From: an uncultured Gammaproteobacteria bacterium
GTDB lineage: Bacteria; Pseudomonadota; Gammaproteobacteria; Xanthomonadales; Xanthomonadaceae
Direction of reading: 5' to 3'
Assembly: GCA_903942465.1 (NCBI GenBank)
Contig: CAJAPA010000007.1
Coordinates: forward strand, 1-35,169
DNA length: 35,169 nucleotides
Translations under genes and position numbers: made by a program
Shown here: in pieces, positions 15,910-23,621 of the stretch
How positions within the stretch are numbered: position 1 is the first letter of the stretch
Layout: every line of letters starts with the position of its first letter
The notes under the pieces: model-generated
Seen by the model: only the letters and a program-made list of their open reading frames with translations
The model's database searches: none
Told to the model about the DNA's origin: nothing

Positions 15910-17184
15910 TCAGTTCCGCTTTGCCTGCCACGGCAGATACACCGCCATCGCCACCGCGAACCCGCAGACGATGGTGAGCAGATGCGCCGGCGCCAGCACA
16001 TCGCTCTTCAGCCAGTACGCCACCAACATCGGTGCGAACCCGCCGAATATGGAATAGGCGACATTGTAGGAAAACGAGAATCCGGAATAGCGTACTGCCG
16101 GCGGAAATAGTCCAACCAGAATCATAGGCACCACCGCGACCGAGCCCAGACAGAACCCGGCCAGACTGTAAAGTAGTGTGGTGTGGGAGATTTCAGCGGG
16201 CAAGGCATGGTAGAACACATAGCTGCTTGCCGACAGCGCCACCGCTCCGAGCAGCAAAACGCGGTAGGCACCGATGCGGTCGGCCAGCCAACCCCAGAAA
16301 ATGCAGCCGAAGGTCAGGCAGAGGATGGCGATGCTGTTGGCTTCCAGCGCATCCGAGGCCGAATACTTGAATTGTGTCTGCAGAATACTGGGTGTCAGCA
16401 GCGTCAGGGTCACGATGCCGATGCTCAGAAATCCGGTCAGCAGCATGCTCGGCCAGATCTGCGCACGGTGGTCACGCAGCACGCGCGTCAACGGCAAGCC
16501 GGCTTCCAGCGCTGCCTCCGCTTTCATGGCAAGAAAGACCGGCGTCTCTTCCAGCCAGCGCCGCAGAAACAGCGCGAACATACCGAACACACCGCCGAGA
16601 AGGAACGGCAATCGCCAGGCATAGTCCAATACCACTTCCGGCGGAAAATAATGATTGACCGCCATGGCTACCAGGGAGCCGAGCAGGATGCCGATGGTGA
16701 ATCCCGAAATTAGCGTTCCACTGGCCAGGCCGACTACGCGCCGCGGCACATGTTCGGATACGAACACACAGGCGCCCGGAATTTCCCCGCCGACCGCCGC
16801 GCCCTGCAGGATGCGCATCAGCAGCAGCAGAATCGGCGCCCAGATGCCGATCTGGGCATAGGTCGGCAACAGGCCCATGATGAAGGTCGGTACCGCCATC
16901 AAAAGCAGGCTGAAGGTGAACATGCGTTTTCGACCAGCGACATCGCCGAAGTGCGCCATCAGCAGGCCGCCAATGGGGCGTGCCAGATAACCTGCGGCGA
17001 AAATACCGAACACCTGGAACTGCTTGAGCCATTCCGGCATGTCGGGCGGAAAGAACAGCTGCCCGATGCTGGCGGCAAGGAACACAAAGATGATGAAATC
17101 GTAGTATTCCAAGGCGCCACCGAGTGCCGACAGGCCGAGGGTGTCGATGTCTTTGCGGGTCAGCGCGCGGTCGCTGTTGTGCAT
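15910..17184 (-). CDS. MFS transporter, metabolite:H+ symporter (MHS) type
   Basis: The 424-residue inner membrane protein has about twelve hydrophobic segments. ALGGALEYYDFIIFVFLA in helix 1, HFGDVAGRKR between helices 2 and 3, and RILQGAAVGGEIPGACVFV in helix 4 are characteristic of the MHS branch that contains KgtP and ProP. Such proteins import organic acids or osmolytes with protons; the substrate cannot be deduced. The gene converges with the exported SDR gene and is divergent from the DUF4126 gene, with 76 bases between starts. The ribosome binding site is weak. Confidence 0.92.
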   Translation of the reverse strand: MHNSDRALTRKDIDTLGLSALGGALEYYDFIIFVFLAASIGQLFFPPDMPEWLKQFQVFGIFAAGYLARPIGGLLMAHFGDVAGRKRMFTFSLLLMAVPTFIMGLLPTYAQIGIWAPILLLLMRILQGAAVGGEIPGACVFVSEHVPRRVVGLASGTLISGFTIGILLGSLVAMAVNHYFPPEVVLDYAWRLPFLLGGVFGMFALFLRRWLEETPVFLAMKAEAALEAGLPLTRVLRDHRAQIWPSMLLTGFLSIGIVTLTLLTPSILQTQFKYSASDALEANSIAILCLTFGCIFWGWLADRIGAYRVLLLGAVALSASSYVFYHALPAEISHTTLLYSLAGFCLGSVAVVPMILVGLFPPAVRYSGFSFSYNVAYSIFGGFAPMLVAYWLKSDVLAPAHLLTIVCGFAVAMAVYLPWQAKRN

Positions 17185-17260
17185 GCGGTCACTTTATTGT
17201 GGATGCGGGGTTCTCAGGTTAATCTAAGCGCATCGGAAACACTAGCCTGCAGGAGCGTGC

Positions 17261-17830
17261 ATGGAAACCCTCATCGGCGTATTGGTCGGCATCGGCCTGA
17301 GTGCGGCTTCCGGACTGCGCGTGTTCATTCCGCTGCTCGGGCTCAGCGTGGCCGGGCATTATGAACTCATTCCGCTCGGCGACAGTTTCCAATGGCTGGC
17401 CAGCTGGCAGGCCATGCTGGCCTTCGGTGTCGCCAGCGTTCTGGAGGTCGGCGCCTATTACGTTCCCTGGCTTGATCACGCCATGGATGCGGCACTTGCT
17501 CCGGCGGCGGCCATAGCCGGCACACTGATGACCGCCTCCACGCTCGGCGACACCTCGCCGCTGCTGAAGTGGTCGTTCGCCATCATCGCCGGCGGCGGCG
17601 TGTCCTCGATCGTCCACATGGGTACGTCGGCGTTGCGCGCTGCAGTGAGCCTGCCGACCGGCGGACTGGCCAACCCGGTGGTTTCCAGCGGCGAGGGGCT
17701 CGGTGCCATCGTATTGACCATTCTCGCCCTGTTCCTGGCGCCGTTGGCCTTCGTCATCGTGCTCTGGATGCTGTACCGCATCGTGAAGCGCTTCCGGCAA
17801 CGCATGGCTGAACCGCCGCCGGGGACTTAA
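17261..17830 (+). CDS. DUF4126 family membrane protein
   Basis: The 189-residue protein starts METLIGVLVGIGLSAASGLR, a glycine/alanine-rich membrane segment, and carries several further hydrophobic helices with VASVLEVGAYYVPWLDHAMD and GGGVSSIVHMGTSALRA, the pattern of DUF4126. The charged C-terminus (RIVKRFRQRM) probably faces the cytoplasm. Function is unknown. AGGAG before the ATG is a good ribosome binding site. It is followed at 82 bases by a GlsB-family gene, and the two might be co-transcribed. Confidence 0.85.
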   Translation: METLIGVLVGIGLSAASGLRVFIPLLGLSVAGHYELIPLGDSFQWLASWQAMLAFGVASVLEVGAYYVPWLDHAMDAALAPAAAIAGTLMTASTLGDTSPLLKWSFAIIAGGGVSSIVHMGTSALRAAVSLPTGGLANPVVSSGEGLGAIVLTILALFLAPLAFVIVLWMLYRIVKRFRQRMAEPPPGT

Positions 17831-17845
17831 CCGGATTTTTACCCG

Positions 17846-17880
17846 CGCTCCCGTAGAGTCGGAGCGTTGGCATTGCCAAC
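17846..17880 (+). promoter_or_regulatory. Two adjacent inverted repeats upstream of the GlsB-family gene
   Basis: CGCTCC/GGAGCG (17846-17851 and 17861-17866) is directly followed by the perfect palindrome GTTGGCA-T-TGCCAAC (17866-17880), 31 bases before the start codon. No T-run follows either arm. The second has the look of a dyad protein-binding site (TTGGC-N3-GCCAA). Confidence 0.4.
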
Positions 17881-17911
17881 ATTCCGATAACAACCATACG
17901 TGGAGAGGGAT

Positions 17912-18151
17912 ATGGATTTGATTATTTTTCTGCTCATCGGTGCACTGGCCGGCTGGCTGGCCGGCGTGATCATGAAAGGCGGCGGTTTCGGCCTGATCGG
18001 CGACATCGTGGTCGGCGTACTCGGTTCGTTTCTCGGCGGCTGGTTGCTGCCGAAACTCGGCTTGAGCATCGGTGGCGATTTCGGCGGCTTCATCACGGCC
18101 GTCATCGGCGCCGTGATTCTGCTGTTCATCGTTCGTCTGATCAAGAAGTAA
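17912..18151 (+). CDS. GlsB/YeaQ/YmgE family (transglycosylase-associated) membrane protein
   Basis: The 79-residue protein has three glycine-rich membrane helices, with GALAGWLAGVIMKGGGFGLI, GDIVVGVLGSFLGGWLLP and FITAVIGAVILLFIVRLIKK, the standard GlsB layout and length. Members are stress-associated inner membrane proteins of unknown mechanism. GGAGAGGG six bases before the ATG fixes this start over a GTG twelve bases upstream. The gene ends at a bidirectional terminator shared with ctpA. Confidence 0.92.
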   Translation: MDLIIFLLIGALAGWLAGVIMKGGGFGLIGDIVVGVLGSFLGGWLLPKLGLSIGGDFGGFITAVIGAVILLFIVRLIKK

Positions 18152-18169
18152 GCCTGCTTCTGCTTCAGC

Positions 18170-18197
18170 AAAAAGCCGTCTTCGGGCGGCTTTTTTT
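18170..18197. terminator. Bidirectional terminator between the GlsB-family gene and ctpA
   Basis: GCCGTC and GGCGGC close a UUCG tetraloop; A residues precede and seven T residues follow, so it can work in both directions. The ctpA stop codon overlaps its edge. Confidence 0.85.
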
Positions 18198-19440
18198 ACG
18201 GTTTCGATCTGCCCTGCTTGAGATAGGCCAGCGCTTTGTCGATGTAGGACTCGCCGAGCAGCACCACGCCGGATTCGGCATCGGTATCGGCGGCATCACC
18301 GGCCTTGATGTGCTTGGGCAGATCACGCTCGGTGACCTCTGCACGGCCGTTGCCAGACAGCAACACATCCGGCACGATGCCTTGGGCCTGGATTGATCGG
18401 TCATTCGGCGTGTAATAACGTGAAGTGGTGAGCTTGAAGGCATCGCCGTTGTCGAGACGGATGATGTTCTGCACCGAACCCTTGCCGAAACTGCGGCTGC
18501 CGATGATGGTGGCGCGCTTGTGGTCCTGCAGGGCGCCGGCCAGGATTTCAGAGGCGCTGGCGCTGCCGGCATCAATCAGTACCGCGACCGGCACGCCGCC
18601 GAACTGCTCGCCCGGCTTGCTGTAATAGGTGCTGTTGGCCAGGGCATTGCGGCCCTTGGTACTGACCACGACCGCTTCCGGAAGGAACGCATCGGCGATT
18701 TCGACGGCGGCATTGACCAGGCCACCGGGATTGCTGCGCAGGTCGAGCACCACCCCTCTGGTCTTGACACCCGATGCGGCCGCCTGCAGATTCTGCCATT
18801 GACGGCGGAACTCCAGACCGGTATCGCCCTGAAAGGCACTGATGCGGAAATAGGCGAAGCCCGGCTCCAACCAGCGCGCTTTTACGCTCTGGATGGAAAT
18901 GACTTCCCGGATGACGGTAATGGTCAGTGGCGACTTCTCGCCCTGACGCAGCACGGTGAGTACCGCCTTGGTGCCCGGCTTGCCGCGCAGCCGTTCCGGG
19001 CTGGCGCTGCTGTCCTCGTTGTTGACCGGAACACCGTTAATCGCGGTGATGTAATCGCCGGCACGCAATCCGGCGCGCTGCGCCGGCGTATCGTCGAACG
19101 GCGCGACCACGCGGATGCGGGTCGGATCGCGTTCATCGCTTTCAATGCCGATGCCGGTATAACCGCCGTCGTTCAGATCTTCGAAATCCCGCGCCTGCTT
19201 GGCCGACAGATAACTGCTGTGCGGATCGATGTCGAGCAGCAAGCCACGCAGGCCGGCCTGCATGATCTCCTCGTCGGTCAGGGCATCGACATAACTCTCG
19301 CGTACGGCCTCGAACACCTGGGTAAAGCGCCGGATTTCATCGACCGGAACGGTCCGCGCCGGCGGGCTCTTGGGCTTTTCCGGCGCTGCGGCAACCGGCA
19401 GCGCGGCACCCAGCAGAAGAATGACAGCACAGGCTCTCAT
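18196..19440 (-). CDS. ctpA: C-terminal processing peptidase (S41 family)
   Basis: The 414-residue exported protein has a signal peptide (to about residue 18), a helical dimerisation region with FEAVRESYVD, a PDZ domain around residues 90-175 including GYTGIGIE and AGLRAGDYITAINGV, and a peptidase domain with LDLRSNPGGLV. The catalytic dyad is Ser295 in GSASASEI and Lys320 in FGKGSVQ, 25 residues apart as in Prc. CtpA-type proteases trim periplasmic proteins, including peptidoglycan hydrolases and their regulators. Its ATG overlaps the envC stop as ATGA, so it is the third gene of gpmI-envC-ctpA. Confidence 0.96.
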   Translation of the reverse strand: MRACAVILLLGAALPVAAAPEKPKSPPARTVPVDEIRRFTQVFEAVRESYVDALTDEEIMQAGLRGLLLDIDPHSSYLSAKQARDFEDLNDGGYTGIGIESDERDPTRIRVVAPFDDTPAQRAGLRAGDYITAINGVPVNNEDSSASPERLRGKPGTKAVLTVLRQGEKSPLTITVIREVISIQSVKARWLEPGFAYFRISAFQGDTGLEFRRQWQNLQAAASGVKTRGVVLDLRSNPGGLVNAAVEIADAFLPEAVVVSTKGRNALANSTYYSKPGEQFGGVPVAVLIDAGSASASEILAGALQDHKRATIIGSRSFGKGSVQNIIRLDNGDAFKLTTSRYYTPNDRSIQAQGIVPDVLLSGNGRAEVTERDLPKHIKAGDAADTDAESGVVLLGESYIDKALAYLKQGRSKP

Positions 19441-20615
19441 GGGCGCAGCCAGGCGTTGGGATTCTGCGGCTGTCCGTTCAGACGCATCTCGAAATACAGC
19501 GCCGCGCGGTTCTGCGCGCCGGAGGTGCCGACCGTGGCGATGCGTTCGCCGGGCACGACCGATTCACCGACATCCTTGAGCAGCGCGTCATTGTTGGCGT
19601 AAAGACTCATGTTGCCGCGTCCGTGATCGATCACCATCAGCATGCCATAGCCTTTCAGCCAATCGGCATAGACCACGCGCCCTGCGGCGACACTGTACAC
19701 CGGCGCTCCGGCGGCGGCGGCAATCAACAGACCCTCGCTGCGGCGGCCGTCCGGCATGGCATTGCCGAATCCGGCCAACAAGGTGCCGGTCAACGGCCAG
19801 CCGGTGAGGTTCTTCGGCGTGATCTTGGCCGCCGGCTTGCTACTTCCCGGTCGGCCGATGACTGCCGGGGCTTTGCTGCTGCTTGCCGCCTGACGCAATT
19901 TGTCGAGCAGGCTGCGCAGGGCTTTTTCATCCTTGCCGAGGGCCTTGATGCGGGCCTGCTGGTCCTTGTATTTGGCATCGAGCGAACTGACCACCGTACT
20001 GCGCTGCCGGCGCTGCGCGTTCAGGTCGGCCACCGCTTTTTCCTGCCGCGCCTTCTGCGCGTCGAGCGTCTGTTTCTCATGTTCGACCGCCGTACTCACC
20101 GCCGCCAGCTGTTCGAGCTGGGCACTCAGCGCGCCGATTTCGCGCTGGCGCTGCTGCTCGAAATAGCGGTGGTAGGCCAGCCAGCGTGCGGCTTCGCTGA
20201 TTTTGTCCTGCGACAACAGCTGCTTGAGCTCGCTGTTTTCGCCGAGCCGGTAAGCGGCACGCATCAACTGCGCCAGCTCCGTTTTCTGCGCGCGCAGATC
20301 GCGCTCGAGCTTTTCCTGTTCGGTTTCCAGAACATCGAGCTTGCGCTCCTGGCTGTCGATGGCCGATTCGACCCGGTTCAGGCTTTTGCTGCTTTCCGCC
20401 ACTTTCTGGTCGATCTGGCGCAGCTGTTTCGCTTCCCGGTTGCGCTTTTCCTCGATTTCGCGCTGGGCTTTGGTCAGCGTCTTGATTTCCTTGCGCAGGG
20501 TTTCGATTTTCTTTTCCGCTTCGGCGGCATTCTTGGCCGGCGGTGGCTTGCTCTGCGCTCCTGCAGTCACTGCAAGAAGCATGCAGAGCATCAACAGCAG
20601 AGCGCGCAGAATCAT
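19437..20615 (-). CDS. envC: Murein hydrolase activator EnvC
   Basis: The 392-residue protein has a signal peptide (MILRALLLMLCMLLAVTAGA), a long coiled coil rich in K, E, Q and R (about 28-245), and a C-terminal LytM domain. The domain lacks the metal ligands of active LytM peptidases: the HxxxD position reads GLLIAAAAG and the HxH position reads LYFE. This is as in E. coli EnvC, which activates the amidases AmiA and AmiB at the septum rather than cutting peptidoglycan itself. Overlaps of four bases join it to gpmI upstream and ctpA downstream. Confidence 0.95.
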   Translation of the reverse strand: MILRALLLMLCMLLAVTAGAQSKPPPAKNAAEAEKKIETLRKEIKTLTKAQREIEEKRNREAKQLRQIDQKVAESSKSLNRVESAIDSQERKLDVLETEQEKLERDLRAQKTELAQLMRAAYRLGENSELKQLLSQDKISEAARWLAYHRYFEQQRQREIGALSAQLEQLAAVSTAVEHEKQTLDAQKARQEKAVADLNAQRRQRSTVVSSLDAKYKDQQARIKALGKDEKALRSLLDKLRQAASSSKAPAVIGRPGSSKPAAKITPKNLTGWPLTGTLLAGFGNAMPDGRRSEGLLIAAAAGAPVYSVAAGRVVYADWLKGYGMLMVIDHGRGNMSLYANNDALLKDVGESVVPGERIATVGTSGAQNRAALYFEMRLNGQPQNPNAWLRP

Positions 20616-22144
20616 GCCATGTTTCCGATCAGGCTGCGACCCGTCATTTCTTCCGGCTGCGGCAGCGCCATCAGGTCCAGCAGGGTCGGCGCGATGTCGC
20701 GCAGCGATCCGCCGGAGCGCAGCGGGCCGGAATGACCGCAGAGCACGAAGTAAACCGGACCGACGGTGTGTGCGGTATGCGGCTCGCCGGTGACCGGATC
20801 GCGCATCATTTCGACATTGCCGTGATCGGCGGTAACCAGCAGAACGCCGCCGGCGGAATCGACTGCGGCGCGCACCTCGGCCAGCGCGCGATCCACCGCC
20901 TGCGCGGCTTTGATGGCGGCCGGCAGACTGCCGGTGTGACCGACCATGTCCGGATTGGCGATATTGCAGATGATGGCATCGAACCGGCCGGAGGCGATGG
21001 CTTCGGTGAGTTTTGCGGTCAATTCCGGACAGCTCATTTCCGGCTGCAGGTCGTAAGTCGCGACCTTCGGCGAAGGAATGAGAATGCGCTCTTCGCCCGG
21101 CACCGGCTGTTCGACACCGCCGTTGAAGAAGAACGTGACATGTGCGTATTTTTCGGTTTCGGCGATGCGCAGCTGGGTCTTGCCATGCGCCGCCAGCACT
21201 TCCGCCAGGGTATTGCGCAGGCTTTCCGGCGGGTATGCCACCCGCGCCGGAAGGCGGGCGTCGTATTCGCTCAGGCACACGAAACAGGAGAGTTTCGGCA
21301 GCGGCGTGCGCACGAAACCGGCAAAACCCGGATCGGTGAAACAGGCGGTGAGCTGACGGGCGCGGTCGGCGCGGAAGTTCATGAACACCACGGCATCGCC
21401 GTCCTGCATCGCTGCGGCCTGCGGCAGTACCGTGGCTGACACGAACTCATCGGTCTCGCCGCGGGCGTAGGCCTGCTGCAGCGCCTGCAGGGCGGTATCG
21501 GCACGCTGTGCGGCCTGCGCACCGGCGATGGCGGCATAGGCCGGTGCCATGCGCTCCCAGCGCTGATCACGATCCATGGCGTAGTAGCGGCCGGTCATGC
21601 TGGCAATTTCGGTTTGTCCGAGTTCGTCGCACAGGGATTCAAGCGCGCGCAGACTGGACTCCGCCGATTGCGGCGGCATGTCGCGGCCGTCGAGGAAGGC
21701 ATGTACCCGGACCTTGCGCGCACCGCGCGCCTTGGCCAGACGCAGAAACGCGAAAATATGCTGCTCGTGGCTGTGCACGCCGCCGGGCGAGAGCAGACCC
21801 ATGACATGCAGGCAATGGCCGCCGGATTCGGCGGCGGCGATGGCGGCCAGCAGCTCGGCATTCTGGCCGAAGCTTCCGTCCTCGATGGCGGCATCGACCC
21901 GGGTCAGATCCTGATAAACGATACGGCCGGCACCGATGTTCATGTGGCCGACTTCGGAATTGCCCATCTGGCCGTCCGGCAGACCGACGAAGCGGCCCTC
22001 GGTATGGATCAGGGTATTCGGGCATTCGGCCAGCAGGCGCCGCCATGCCGGCAGTTCGGCCAGAGCGATGGCGTTGTCCTCGCTTTCGGCCCGGTAACCC
22101 CAGCCGTCGAGAATCAGCAATACCACCGGTTTCGCCTTTGCCAC
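20612..22144 (-). CDS. gpmI: 2,3-bisphosphoglycerate-independent phosphoglycerate mutase
   Basis: The 510-residue protein begins VAKAKPVVLLILDGWGYR and has MGNSEVGHMNIGAGR with the phosphorylated Ser63, HEQHIFAFLRLAKARG and DHGNVEMMRDP, all signatures of the Mn2+-dependent iPGM. It interconverts 3- and 2-phosphoglycerate in glycolysis and gluconeogenesis. A GTG start at 22144 is chosen because AGGAG lies at the right distance and the length equals that of characterised GpmI; upstream in-frame ATGs would add unrelated sequence. First gene of gpmI-envC-ctpA, divergent from the VNG-repeat gene. Confidence 0.97.
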   Translation of the reverse strand: MAKAKPVVLLILDGWGYRAESEDNAIALAELPAWRRLLAECPNTLIHTEGRFVGLPDGQMGNSEVGHMNIGAGRIVYQDLTRVDAAIEDGSFGQNAELLAAIAAAESGGHCLHVMGLLSPGGVHSHEQHIFAFLRLAKARGARKVRVHAFLDGRDMPPQSAESSLRALESLCDELGQTEIASMTGRYYAMDRDQRWERMAPAYAAIAGAQAAQRADTALQALQQAYARGETDEFVSATVLPQAAAMQDGDAVVFMNFRADRARQLTACFTDPGFAGFVRTPLPKLSCFVCLSEYDARLPARVAYPPESLRNTLAEVLAAHGKTQLRIAETEKYAHVTFFFNGGVEQPVPGEERILIPSPKVATYDLQPEMSCPELTAKLTEAIASGRFDAIICNIANPDMVGHTGSLPAAIKAAQAVDRALAEVRAAVDSAGGVLLVTADHGNVEMMRDPVTGEPHTAHTVGPVYFVLCGHSGPLRSGGSLRDIAPTLLDLMALPQPEEMTGRSLIGNMA

Positions 22145-22193
22145 GTCCTGCTCCTGTCCCGAATGGGCCGAATTGCCTACCAACTTATGACAC

Positions 22194-22222
22194 ATGACAA
22201 TTCTAGCAGTCACGGCAATACT
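22194..22222 (+). promoter_or_regulatory. Candidate promoter of the VNG-repeat protein gene
   Basis: ATGACA (22194-22199; five of six bases match the -35 consensus) and AATACT (22217-22222) are 17 bases apart, 28 bases before the ATG. Confidence 0.42.
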
Positions 22223-22250
22223 AGCACCATCATTTCCGCGAGGACCGTTT

Positions 22251-23018
22251 ATGAACCGTATCACCTTGAAACGTATTGCCCTGGCCTTGGCCCTGTCCGC
22301 CGTCATCGGCGCGGTACAGGCCGGTGACGGCGCGCCCGACCTGTCCAAGGTCAACGGCAGTCTGGTCGCCGAAGCCGGCCGTACCTACGGCGACATCGAC
22401 ACCGTCAACGGCTCGATCACGGTCGAGGCCAAGGCCGTGGCCCGGAACGTGGAAACCGTCAACGGCAGTATTGTCATCGACAGCTTCGCCAGCGTACAGG
22501 ATGTCGGTACCGTCAACGGCAAGATCGTACTGCGCAACGGCGCCAGTGCCCGCGGCGTGGAAACCGTGAACGGGGCCATCGTCGGCGTCAGCAATCTGCG
22601 CGTGGCGAAAAGCGTCGAAGCGGTGAACGGCTCGATCGAGCTGGGCGCGCACAGCAGCATCGGCAGCCAGATCGAAACCGTCAACGGCAGCATCAAGCTG
22701 CTGTCGCTGAATGTCGGCGGCGGCGTCGAAACCGTCAACGGCAACATCACCGTCGGCGACGGCAGCGTGATCGGCGGCAATGTCACGGTCAAGAAGCCGA
22801 GCAATTGGGGCATGAGCTGGGGCAAACCCAAGGTTCCGCGCATCGTGCTCGGCCCCAACAGCACGGTCAAGGGCAACCTCGTGTTCGAGCGCGAGGTCGA
22901 ACTGTATGTGCACAGCACCGCGAAATACGGAAAAATCATCTATCTGGAAGCCGAAGCCAGCAAGGCCGAAGCCCTGAAGCCGATTGTATTTACCGGCAAA
23001 GAGCCCGATTTCAAATAG
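22251..23018 (+). CDS. Exported VNG-repeat protein, predicted beta-helix
   Basis: The 255-residue protein has a signal peptide (cleavage near AVQA, residue 25) followed by eight tandem units of 18 or 19 residues beginning with VNG, usually VETVNGSI, at residues 34, 52, 70, 88, 106, 125, 144 and 162. Such spacing, with alternating hydrophobics and small or acidic turn residues, fits a parallel beta-helix, as in bactofilin-like or DUF4097-like repeats. The C-terminal 75 residues contain VPRIVLGPNSTVKGNLVFER and a charged tail. No catalytic motif is seen; a periplasmic or envelope scaffold is a reasonable guess. CGAGGA precedes the ATG. The preceding gpmI gene is divergent. Confidence 0.82.
   Translation: MNRITLKRIALALALSAVIGAVQAGDGAPDLSKVNGSLVAEAGRTYGDIDTVNGSITVEAKAVARNVETVNGSIVIDSFASVQDVGTVNGKIVLRNGASARGVETVNGAIVGVSNLRVAKSVEAVNGSIELGAHSSIGSQIETVNGSIKLLSLNVGGGVETVNGNITVGDGSVIGGNVTVKKPSNWGMSWGKPKVPRIVLGPNSTVKGNLVFEREVELYVHSTAKYGKIIYLEAEASKAEALKPIVFTGKEPDFK
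22350..22793 (+). repeat. Eight tandem ~54-57-base coding repeats (VNG units)
   Basis: GTCAACGG or GTGAACGG recurs every 54 or 57 bases, encoding VNG at the head of each unit. The repeats are diverged at DNA level but the VNG and preceding VET residues are well kept. Confidence 0.85.
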
Positions 23019-23042
23019 AGAATTGCCGGCGCAACGTTTACA

Positions 23043-23069
23043 ATGAAGCCTCCTGACCGGAGGCTTCAT
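23043..23069 (+). promoter_or_regulatory. Perfect 11-bp inverted repeat covering the ribosome binding site and start codon
   Basis: ATGAAGCCTCC (23043-23053) and GGAGGCTTCAT (23059-23069) flank a TGACC loop. The GGAGG in the right arm is the Shine-Dalgarno of the gene starting at 23068, and the first two bases of its ATG are also paired. A TACAAT box lies at 23039-23044, so the repeat could instead be an operator at the transcription start. Confidence 0.6.
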
Positions 23070-23619
23070 GCGTTTCAGACATTTCCTGCTTTGCTTTGCC
23101 GCCACGTTTGCGGTATCTCCCTGCACTTTCGCACAGTCCAGTTTCGGTCCGGAAATTTCCGCCGAGGATTTCTCGCAGCATCTGCAGGGTCTGGCAGTAA
23201 CCGAACCGGCAGGCCATCGGTTCAGCGACTACGCTGAAGCCCTTCGGCTGTCTTACCTGCGCTATCAGTTTACGCGCCTGGGACTGCCGACCGGTCCGAA
23301 CCGATGCGGTGACGGGCGCGGCCTGCAGGCGGAGCTGGACGGCACCGAAAAAGGCCAGGCACCCGTGGTGTATTACGCGCCCTGGACCGATGCCGTGCAG
23401 GTTGCCGGCGTGCTGGAAATCGCCGAGCGCTTCATGACTTCGCGCCCACGGCCGGCACATACCGTCATGTTCCTATTCGGATCGGAGTCACATTCCGCAC
23501 TGGGTGCTTGCAGGGATATGGATAAAACCGCACGGGTAATCCAACCGGAAAATCTGCCCACCGGTGACGCCATGGCTTTGGTCGAGAAGCTGATCGCCCT
23601 GCAGCGGCAGGGCCGCTGA
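23068..23619 (+). CDS. Small exported protein resembling a truncated, inactive M28 peptidase
   Basis: The 183-residue protein has a signal peptide (MRFRHFLLCFAATFAVSPCT, cleavage near FAQ). The region ISAEDFSQHLQGL with YLRYQFTRLGLPTG, then VVYYAPWTDAVQVAGVLEIA and HTVMFLFGSESHSALGA, follows the order of M28 aminopeptidase segments (EFAGR..., GADDNASG..., FVAFGGEE..LLGS). The metal-binding aspartate pair and the glutamate pair are not kept (WTDAV and SESH), and more than half of a normal M28 protein is absent. It is probably non-catalytic or a remnant; the similarity is by eye. GGAGG precedes the ATG within a hairpin. It ends two bases before the convergent hydrolase gene, with no terminator. 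Confidence 0.62.
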   Translation: MRFRHFLLCFAATFAVSPCTFAQSSFGPEISAEDFSQHLQGLAVTEPAGHRFSDYAEALRLSYLRYQFTRLGLPTGPNRCGDGRGLQAELDGTEKGQAPVVYYAPWTDAVQVAGVLEIAERFMTSRPRPAHTVMFLFGSESHSALGACRDMDKTARVIQPENLPTGDAMALVEKLIALQRQGR

Positions 23620-23621
23620 AC

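Noticed and set aside
19437-20615. EnvC considered as an active LytM metallopeptidase
   Set aside because: The zinc-ligand positions read GLLIAAAAG and LYFE, as in the non-enzymatic EnvC activator.
18196-22144. gpmI-envC-ctpA as an unusual mix of glycolysis and cell division
   Set aside because: This order, or a close variant, is well known in gammaproteobacteria, so it is not novel here.
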